The translations under genes and the position numbers were made by a program. The notes beneath the pieces were generated by a model. That model made no database searches. It saw only the letters and a program-made list of their open reading frames with translations, and was not told the origin of the DNA. Below are positions 27,553 to 33,829 of a stretch of DNA of 48,923 nt, in pieces. This DNA is from Myxococcota bacterium (lineage in GTDB: Bacteria; Myxococcota_A; Polyangia; HGW-17): positions 1 to 48,923 of the forward strand of contig JAHJMN010000089.1 in assembly GCA_018821305.1 (NCBI GenBank), in the 5' to 3' direction. Each line of letters starts with the position of its first letter. The first letter of the stretch is position 1.

Positions 27553-27865
27553 AACTTGTAAATGACAACGTAAAAGAGCAAAAAAAGTGAAAATTCTTTT
27601 TGAAAACGAAAATATACGTTCCATAAACGAACATATAAATGGATAAATTGTTCACATTGACCACAAAGCGGAGAAAAGATCGAAACAGATATTGAAAAAT
27701 GTCACTTTTTAAATAAAATAAAAAAACTAATCGCAGTCGGTTATTTTCAGGACAGCAACTTATTAATAAAGAAGGATAATATAGCCCCAATGTTAATGGA
27801 TGGCGGAATAAAAAGTGCAAAAATACCAGGAAATAACCCTGGTGTTTACTCCACACAGGTTCTAA
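27553..27865. other. Leader of the AT-rich gene, with R1 end remnant
   Basis: About 310 bases without a supported gene. It is A/T-rich with several homopolymer A runs. TTTCAGGACAGCAACTTATT at about 27744-27763 matches an R1 right end without the rest of the element. ACCAGGAAATAACCCTGGT (about 27827-27845) is a 6 bp hairpin shortly before the lipoprotein start. A 35-codon ORF from 27791 was not judged real. Confidence 0.4.
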
Positions 27866-28423
27866 ATGATGTTGAAAAAACTTCTTCTAATTTTTAGCGT
27901 ATTTTATTTTATGGGTTGCTCTGTTCCGCCTGCTGTTTCAATTGAAAACTACGAACACATCAGCAATATAGTTGTCGTGAAAAATAATTTATATGCCTAT
28001 TTTGAAAAATTTTTCTTACCAATTTTTCTTCCAGTAAAAGATATTGACGAGTATGATATATATTTTACTGAAAAGTATTTGAAATTCGAAAATGGTATAT
28101 ATAAATATAAAAGTAAAATTATTGGTATTGATGCTGATTTTGTAGACGCAAATAAAATAAATATTGAGAATTTAATTGCAAATTTAAAAACGGATTTTTT
28201 CTTTATAGATTCAGTATTTTGTAATTATAATAAATATATAGAGTTAGTAAGAAAAAAAGTAAAGTTTTTAATTTTGCTAGATAGACGTAATGACAGACTC
28301 GGATTCGATATAGAAAATACGAAATGTAAAATCAAAAATTTTAAAGATACTAAATTTATTTTAGCTTTTCATGATTTTATGTTTTCTGATATTCCGAAAA
28401 AATCAAATTTATGGAATAATTAA
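27866..28423 (+). CDS. AT-rich lipoprotein, N-terminal part
   Basis: 185 residues. It starts MMLKKLLLIFSVFYFMGCS, a lipoprotein signal with Cys about position 18, then a Lys/Asn/Ile/Phe-rich polar sequence with no recognised domain. Base composition by eye is far lower in GC than its neighbours, pointing to recent transfer or a different selective history. The frame closes at ...PKKSNLWNN, but the +1-shifted frame overlapping from 28371 continues at the same composition with leucine-rich repeats. The two are probably one ~487-residue gene broken by a shift near the A-run at about 28397-28402. The RBS is weak. It sits inside an island bordered by R4 repeats. Confidence 0.6.
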   Translation: MMLKKLLLIFSVFYFMGCSVPPAVSIENYEHISNIVVVKNNLYAYFEKFFLPIFLPVKDIDEYDIYFTEKYLKFENGIYKYKSKIIGIDADFVDANKINIENLIANLKTDFFFIDSVFCNYNKYIELVRKKVKFLILLDRRNDRLGFDIENTKCKIKNFKDTKFILAFHDFMFSDIPKKSNLWNN

Positions 28424-29330
28424 ACTGAAATGTGATAAATCATGGCCATGTGAAGAACTTGATGAAAAGTTTTTAATGTTAAGCCAATATAAAAATTTGA
28501 GATTTTTAAAATATCCTTTTTTTAAAAATATTATTCTGAAAAATTACAAAAACCTGGAAATGCTTATCAATGATAATACTAATGTTGATGTATACAAACT
28601 TCCTATAATTACTAATTATTTAGGTAATATTTCATCTGATAATACTAGATTTTTTTATCGAAACAATAATACAATATTTTATAAATTTGGAATAAGAAAA
28701 CAAGTGTATTATATACTTAATGATTCTTATTATGAAATAAGAAATAAAAATGTTAAGCAATTTTCTGTTTATACAGATTCGATTAAAAAAATTCCAATAA
28801 AAAACAATGTTAACCTTTTATTTATTAATGCAAAAGTTAATATTGAAAGGAATAATTTCGAGGACAGTTTAAATATTCTTTCTATACATAAAGACAAAAT
28901 ACATAAATTAGAATTGATTAATAATAATAAACTATATACAATTAAACAAATTGAGAGTATACTCGCATATATTAAATCATTTACTCAATTGGAAATACTT
29001 ATTTTAGAAGGATTTGAAAATATAACTGATGAACTCTTACTTAAAATAGTTGAAAATCAAAAGTATTTAAAACACTTACGTATATTTTCTTCTAAAATAC
29101 ATGGTAAAAATATAAAATACATTATTGATAAATATCCAGGAATATTCCAAATACAGTTTTTTCATCATGAATTCCTTGAAAGCGAATTCAAAAAATTGGA
29201 TGACAGTTTCCAGATGAAAAAATTATTTTTATGTGATAATCCATATAAATGCTTTTTCTACAAGCAAATCGAAAAAAACATTATCCCTATAATAGATCAT
29301 TTATTGTTACCACAAATGCCAGAAGGATGA
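28371..29330 (+). CDS. AT-rich leucine-rich-repeat-like protein, C-terminal part of a frameshifted gene
   Basis: 319 residues, in a different frame from the preceding lipoprotein and overlapping it by 53 bases. Its first ~20 residues are probably not translated as such. From KLKCDKSWPCEELDEKFLML onward it carries irregular LRR-like units (LSQYKNLRFLKYPFFKNI; KSFTQLEILILEGFENITDE; NQKYLKHLRIFSSKIHGKN). This would fit a surface lipoprotein with an LRR solenoid, for binding or recognition. No upstream RBS or start supports independent translation. Either a pseudogene, a programmed shift or a sequencing error is possible. It ends 64 bases before a transposase remnant. Confidence 0.5.
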   Translation: MILCFLIFRKNQIYGIIKLKCDKSWPCEELDEKFLMLSQYKNLRFLKYPFFKNIILKNYKNLEMLINDNTNVDVYKLPIITNYLGNISSDNTRFFYRNNNTIFYKFGIRKQVYYILNDSYYEIRNKNVKQFSVYTDSIKKIPIKNNVNLLFINAKVNIERNNFEDSLNILSIHKDKIHKLELINNNKLYTIKQIESILAYIKSFTQLEILILEGFENITDELLLKIVENQKYLKHLRIFSSKIHGKNIKYIIDKYPGIFQIQFFHHEFLESEFKKLDDSFQMKKLFLCDNPYKCFFYKQIEKNIIPIIDHLLLPQMPEG

Positions 29331-29394
29331 GGGCCATCTGTAACAGGAAAGCTTATAATAATTGTTTATAAGAAGTGGTATAGAGGAAAAAGCT

Positions 29395-29487
29395 ATGCCG
29401 AAATATGACAGAGAGTTCAAAGAATCAATTATCAAAAAGATGATTCCACCTCAATCCAAACGAATAGCGGAACTATCGGAGGAATAA
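29395..29487 (+). pseudogene. Truncated transposase OrfA N-terminus
   Basis: 30 codons, MPKYDREFKESIIKKMIPPQ then SKRIAELSEE and a stop. This is the helix-turn-helix N-terminus of an IS3-type OrfA (usual form KY..EFK..IV.KML.P....V.ELS.E.GI). It is cut off right after ELSEE, where the usual GIS..TLY.W would follow. AGAGGAAAAAG lies upstream. The truncation point coincides with the start of the R4-containing duplicated segment at about 29478, so that segment likely replaced the rest of the IS. Confidence 0.6.
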
Positions 29488-29632
29488 AAAATCCCTGGTG
29501 GGGTTTGGGTACGGCAATATCGCAAAGCGAAATGCGAAGAGGGTAATCAGCATGAATCACCTCACCGGTGAATCCAAACATCGATGTTGAATCTACGGAT
29601 CATAAGCCTGTGACCACACAGGCGACAGCTTT
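29478..29632 (+). repeat. R4-containing duplicated segment, copy 2
   Basis: It begins GGAGGAATAAAAAATCCCTG, continues with GCAATATCGCAAAGCGAAAT and GCGAAGAGGGTAATCAGCAT, and ends with GATCATAAGCCTGTG, ACCA and CACAGGCGACAGC (hairpin 29606-29623). It is a diverged direct copy of 30069-30242. Both copies keep one plus-strand frame ending NPWW-(3)-AISQ-x-EMRRG-stop, a hint that this part once coded for a protein tail. Confidence 0.7.
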
Positions 29633-29666
29633 CCAGCCCGGGTCGTAAAAGCCGGGTCGTTTGATC

Positions 29667-29717
29667 CCTTCCCCTGTTTCATGCGCCGCCTTTGGCGGCG
29701 CATGAAACAGGGGAAGG
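29667..29717. repeat. Perfect 24-bp inverted repeat with 3-nt loop
   Basis: The arms 29667-29690 and 29694-29717 are exact reverse complements, with loop TTT; the centre reads GCGCCGCC-TTT-GGCGGCGC. The sequence is GC-rich inside an otherwise AT-rich island. It can form a very stable hairpin or cruciform. No T-run follows, so it is not a typical intrinsic terminator. It lies between R4 segments; function unknown. Confidence 0.85.
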
Positions 29718-29776
29718 AGGGAAGGAGGGTGGGCGCGATTCCAATCCCAGGGTTGAAACCCTGCGCTATACAAAGG

Positions 29777-29940
29777 CGTTCTACGAACGCGGAAATTCCG
29801 ACGTTTTGTAATAACTTCAGCGTGAATGCCATCGATCCTTGAATCCCCATGCCACGTTGAACGAACGGATCATAAACGTGAATGACACCAACCTGAATCC
29901 AAACGTTGACGTTGAATGAACGGATCATAAAAACACGGGA
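29777..29940 (+). repeat. R4 repeat, diverged copy of the 27431 half
   Basis: GCGTTCTACGAACGC, then GAAATTCCGACGTTTTGTAA and GCCACGTTGAACGAACGGAT parallel the copy at 27431-27520. A second GTTGAATGAACGGATCATAA follows at about 29911. The GCCTGTG...CACAGGC hairpin is missing from this copy. Confidence 0.6.
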
Positions 29941-30068
29941 TTACACAAACCTGAATGCAACCTGCCCACCCCAAAAAGAAACACGGGAAAAAGAACCTGC
30001 AACGCGGGTTCCACATATTCATCGTTTTTCTGTGAAAATCGGTGTAAGCGAAGGGATTAAAGATACCG

Positions 30069-30242
30069 GAGGTATCGAAAATCCCTGGTGGGTGGTGGGT
30101 CCGGCAATTTCGCAACGCGAAATGCGAAGAGGGTAATCACATCAGCCTGAATGACATCAGCCTGAATGACATCAACGGTGAATCCAAACATCGATGTTGA
30201 ATCTACGGATCATAAGCCTGTGACCACACAGGCGACAGCCCC
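30069..30242 (+). repeat. R4-containing duplicated segment, copy 3
   Basis: It begins GGAGGTATCGAAAATCCCTG and ends with the GCCTGTG-ACCA-CACAGGC hairpin (30216-30233) followed by GACAGCC. It is diverged from 29478-29632 and longer by an internal tandem TCAGCCTGAATGACA (two copies at about 30143-30172). Confidence 0.7.
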
Positions 30243-30309
30243 TCTATGAAATGCTGAACGTGACCTCTAGATGATTGGATGATTGTGTTTAAAATTGAAG
30301 AAATGCCTT

Positions 30310-30512
30310 CAGGTTAAAGCCCCCTGTTTTCCTGTTCCTGCTACTGATTTCCTGTGCCCCTGTATTTTTTTAACAGGGATTCAGGTAGGCAGGAAAACAG
30401 GGGCAGGAGCAGGAGCAGGCGTAAACATTCAAAATCAATGTATAAATAAAAAGGCAGGATGAAAACATTTACTTTTAATGTTTCAATCCTTTTACTCTGT
30501 CAGCGGTCTAAT
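30310..30512 (+). repeat. R2 element copy b
   Basis: Tail AAAGCCCCCTGTTTTCCTG, CCTG/CAGG hairpin round TATTTTTTTAACAGG, body GTAAACATTCAAAATCAATG then GGCAGGATGAAAACATTTAC, TTTCAATCCTTTTACTC, and head CAGCGGTCTAAT. The head points to the 3' end of the minus-strand tyrosine recombinase, whose stop is 19 bases beyond it. Confidence 0.85.
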
Positions 30513-30530
30513 CCTCTAACTTTGAGTCTT

Positions 30531-31421
30531 TCAGTTTCGGGGGTGGTGTTTTGTGTGGACTGCTTTTAAATCGTCGGCTACGAGGTGAGTGTATATCTGG
30601 GTTGTGCTTAGATCCTGATGGCCGAGCATGGTCTGGACGGACCTGATGTCACCGCCTCTTTCAAGGATGTGCGTTGCAAAACTGTGGCGGATTTTGTGGG
30701 GGCTCAGGCTTTCTTCGACGCCGCACAATCGGGCATATTCCGAAAGAAGTTTCCAGAAACCCTGCCTTGTCATGGGTTTGCCGCTTCTTCCCGGGAAAAG
30801 GCAGTTTGATCCGGTATTTTTTCCCAGCAAAGGTGTGCGACCCATGGCCAGATAATCTAAAATGGCTTGACGGGCACTTCGACCAAATGGAACATACCGC
30901 ATTTTGTTTCCTTTACCGACGCAGTAAAGAACATTGGTATTGAAATCAATATCCGCGATTCTGAGATTCACAAGTTCGCTTACTCTGAGACCCGTGGCGT
31001 AGAGAAGTTCCACCATGGCACGATCCCGAAGACCCCGGGGAGTGGAAGTATCAATAATATTTATTACTTTATCTATTTCTTCCAGAGTAAACACTCTGGG
31101 AAGAGGCTTTCCGTAAGTTGGAGTGCGAATCGTTTCAAAGGGAGTTGAATCAATCACCTGTCGCACTTTAAGAAAAATGTAAAGTCCCCGGACGGCGCTC
31201 AGTACCCGGGCCTGAGATCGGCGGGACATCCTGTCTCCCAGCCAGATCATAAAAGCACTGGCATCCGCAGATGTTAATGTCTCAAAAGAAAGACTGTTTT
31301 CCTCTAAAAACCGCATAAAAAAGCCCATGTCATGGCTGTAACTTTCAAGGGTTTTTCTTGCACGGCCTTTTTCAACACTCAAGTAAATCAGATAATTATC
31401 GATATGAGATGCTACTGTCAT
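30531..31421 (-). CDS. Tyrosine recombinase (XerC/XerD family)
   Basis: 296 residues, the usual Xer length. The N-terminal core-binding domain (SHIDNYLIYLSVEKGRARKT) is followed by the catalytic domain. Catalytic residues are visible: Arg in LYATGLRVSELVNLR, Lys in CVGKGNKMRYVPF, HxxR in HKIRHSFATHILERGG, His in MLGHQDLSTTQIY, and the nucleophile Tyr in that last motif. XerC/D resolve chromosome dimers at dif, and close relatives serve as integrases. Length and motif spelling fit a housekeeping Xer, but its place next to a repeat-rich accessory island means an element-borne recombinase remains possible. The start ATG has no strong RBS. Confidence 0.88.
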   Translation of the reverse strand: MTVASHIDNYLIYLSVEKGRARKTLESYSHDMGFFMRFLEENSLSFETLTSADASAFMIWLGDRMSRRSQARVLSAVRGLYIFLKVRQVIDSTPFETIRTPTYGKPLPRVFTLEEIDKVINIIDTSTPRGLRDRAMVELLYATGLRVSELVNLRIADIDFNTNVLYCVGKGNKMRYVPFGRSARQAILDYLAMGRTPLLGKNTGSNCLFPGRSGKPMTRQGFWKLLSEYARLCGVEESLSPHKIRHSFATHILERGGDIRSVQTMLGHQDLSTTQIYTHLVADDLKAVHTKHHPRN

Positions 31422-31452
31422 GGCGACACATTAATGCCATGTGTCTGGAGGG

Positions 31453-33759
31453 TCAAATTTTGCGTCGGTAAATCCGGAAGACAATGGCAAAAAACAAAGC
31501 CATGAAGAAGGGGAGTGTGGCAAATTGAGTATTTCCCGCAGCACTGCAATCGCAGCCGGTTTTTCCACCGGGAGTGATGTCGTCACCGTTTCCGGCGTCA
31601 TCATCGGTTCCGGCGTCATTTCCTTCTGTGCGATCCACATCAGGAAGACCGGGCATTTCCGTAGATTCCGTAGCACATAAAGCCTCGGGCCCTGTCTCAT
31701 TGCGAGCTCTAAGAGCTAATATAAGGGCTCCGGGACCAAAGCCTATCATGGGAACGCTTCCACGATAATCTCCGCGCTGGGGGCAGTTATCGGTCCCCCG
31801 GCAGTAAAGCTCACCCATGAGGTTATTATTGGCTTCAGATTGGCTGACAACCCAGTTGAGAAGAGCATCACGTCGCTGCGTCAGGCCGTTATAACTAAGG
31901 GCAACACTCATACGCAGGTCGATAAAGCTCCACTCCTGAAGGTCATACCAGTCGCCGTCATCGTTGCGATAGTAGCCCCCGTGACCGTTTTCAGTTCCGT
32001 CGAAAAATGTCTGATGATACTGCTGCAGTGATGCCGTAGAAATTGGGTCTCCCGGTGCAAAAATTCCGAAGTTGAATGCTTCGATGGCTGCAAGATCAAG
32101 GTAGCCAGTGCCGGAGAAAAGCTCTTCCATGGAGCCAGCGAGAACATTCTGTGTGTCCACCAGATTGAGTCTCATACCCTTCATGAGTTTTGAAACTGTA
32201 TCCCGGTATGACTGGGCTTCCGTCGTGTCATCCATATCTTCTGCAAGGGAAGATACGCTGCAAAGACCCTTTACTGCCATGGCCGTAGTGTAAGTGAAAC
32301 GCTTTTCGTTTCCGTTCCAGTGGCGCTCCCAGATGGATGAGTCCGGAGCAATGAGAAAAGTATGGTTTTCCGTAAGTTTAACTAGAGCTCCCGCCGTGAG
32401 ATCGCGTACATCATCCCAGTATTCATGCCACCATGTGTTTGAAGGATCAGCTTTTACGGTTTCAGCAAATGCCCAGAGGAAAAGACCAAAATCGTCAAAC
32501 TCAATGTTGGGGCCCTGATGATTGTAGTCCGTTTCTTCACGACCGGAACCATAGTATCGACATACGCTTATGTTGTATGGAACTCCAACAGCTTGTTCGT
32601 ACTCACCGCTGCGGGCTTCCAGCATGAATCTAAGGGCGTTGCGGGCTTCTTCCACATAACCGGTCTTTGCAAGGGCTACGATACCGTAACTTGCATCCCG
32701 CACCCAGGCAACGTTCCAGATACCTTCACCGGACGCCGGACGGGCTTTGGGAAGTGCCGCAAGAATCTGTCCGTAGGGATTTCCGTCATTGGTGTTTGGC
32801 TCCCGGACCTGAGCAAAGCGCAAAACTGCAATACTCTGTCTAACGAGGTCCTCTTCCCGGGAATCAATATTGGCGGGTAAAGTTGCCCGGGCTTGATGGG
32901 CGGCCCAGTTGGCCTGTTCGTCAGTCAGAAGATCTTCCGGTGACTTTCCGGTAACATATGCTTCAACACGATCAGCCATACCGGAAAGATCACCGTTATA
33001 GGAAACCGCCGTAACGATTCCGATCCAGGCTTTTGACCCTGCGGCAACACCGGAAGGAAGGTTGAACTGAAACCCCATAGCAAGATCATTGCCGGACACG
33101 GGATTATCATCGCCGTTATAGTCGCCACCATCATTCATTACTGACCATGGACTTGATGCTCCTGCAGAGGCTGCAAGATGACCGTCAGCGGCGGTTATGG
33201 GCCTGTAGTAAACAACGTAGGAATCTCCGGGCCCGTATTCAATCCAGCCGTTTCTGTATTCCGAAATGGTTTCGTTATCTGTGCGGTTTACACCATCCCC
33301 GAGATGAAGATTGTGAAGACTGAAAGCCGCCATGGGAGGTGCTTCACCGGAGATTTCGAACAGCATAACATAGGCGCTCTGGTCTATTTCAAAGGGGGAA
33401 AAAATCCAGGTCGTCGTCGAGAAATTGTCCGCACCGGTTATGTCCTGATCAACTTTAATGATTCCCGTACCGTTTAAATAAGCTACTGATGACTCATTGA
33501 CTGTGTTCATCCAGGTTGCTGATGCGCTCCGGATGCCGAAATAGGAATCGAACATGAGGTTGGGAGTTTCTTCAGTCCACGCATCAAACTGCTTGTAAAT
33601 ATGAGGATAAAAAGCAGCGATCTTGTGATCTCCGTCATAAAAACTATAGTGAACAGATGAAAACCCGTTGGAAGAAGGAATTTCCATGAAAGACTGATGA
33701 GGGGTCTGAGCACTGACGGTGTAACTCAAAGTAATTAATGCTAAAAAAATAGTTTTCAT
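31453..33759 (-). CDS. Secreted glycoside hydrolase family 15-like protein with MYXO-CTERM-like tail
   Basis: About 768 residues from the ATG at 33759, where the signal peptide MKTIFLALITLSYTVSAQ begins; an upstream in-frame start would add 16 residues and bury it. A beta-rich N-terminal domain is followed by an alpha/alpha barrel of glucoamylase type: NVAWVRDASYGIVALAKTGY, NIEFDDFGLFLWAFAE, the putative catalytic acid in DSSIWERHW, and LMGELYCRG...GFGPGALILAL near the end. The C-terminus has a DAGTDDDAGNGDD linker, GCDCSAAG, one membrane helix and RIYRRK, the layout of a MYXO-CTERM sorting signal. Likely an exported, surface-retained alpha-glucan hydrolase. Confidence 0.82.
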   Translation of the reverse strand: MKTIFLALITLSYTVSAQTPHQSFMEIPSSNGFSSVHYSFYDGDHKIAAFYPHIYKQFDAWTEETPNLMFDSYFGIRSASATWMNTVNESSVAYLNGTGIIKVDQDITGADNFSTTTWIFSPFEIDQSAYVMLFEISGEAPPMAAFSLHNLHLGDGVNRTDNETISEYRNGWIEYGPGDSYVVYYRPITAADGHLAASAGASSPWSVMNDGGDYNGDDNPVSGNDLAMGFQFNLPSGVAAGSKAWIGIVTAVSYNGDLSGMADRVEAYVTGKSPEDLLTDEQANWAAHQARATLPANIDSREEDLVRQSIAVLRFAQVREPNTNDGNPYGQILAALPKARPASGEGIWNVAWVRDASYGIVALAKTGYVEEARNALRFMLEARSGEYEQAVGVPYNISVCRYYGSGREETDYNHQGPNIEFDDFGLFLWAFAETVKADPSNTWWHEYWDDVRDLTAGALVKLTENHTFLIAPDSSIWERHWNGNEKRFTYTTAMAVKGLCSVSSLAEDMDDTTEAQSYRDTVSKLMKGMRLNLVDTQNVLAGSMEELFSGTGYLDLAAIEAFNFGIFAPGDPISTASLQQYHQTFFDGTENGHGGYYRNDDGDWYDLQEWSFIDLRMSVALSYNGLTQRRDALLNWVVSQSEANNNLMGELYCRGTDNCPQRGDYRGSVPMIGFGPGALILALRARNETGPEALCATESTEMPGLPDVDRTEGNDAGTDDDAGNGDDITPGGKTGCDCSAAGNTQFATLPFFMALFFAIVFRIYRRKI

Positions 33760-33829
33760 TATCACACCATATCTTAAGAAAATGATCCATGCCATTTTGC
33801 GTGACATTCTCTCAGGGTTTTAGGCAACA

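Noticed and set aside
27791-27900. 35-codon ORF before the lipoprotein
   Set aside because: It overlaps the lipoprotein start, has no RBS or similarity, and its composition is like the surrounding leader.
29906-30136. 76-codon plus-strand ORF
   Set aside because: It spans repeat segments (R4) and has no RBS. Its NPWW...EMRRG end is kept in a related segment, so it is described as repeat content instead of a gene.
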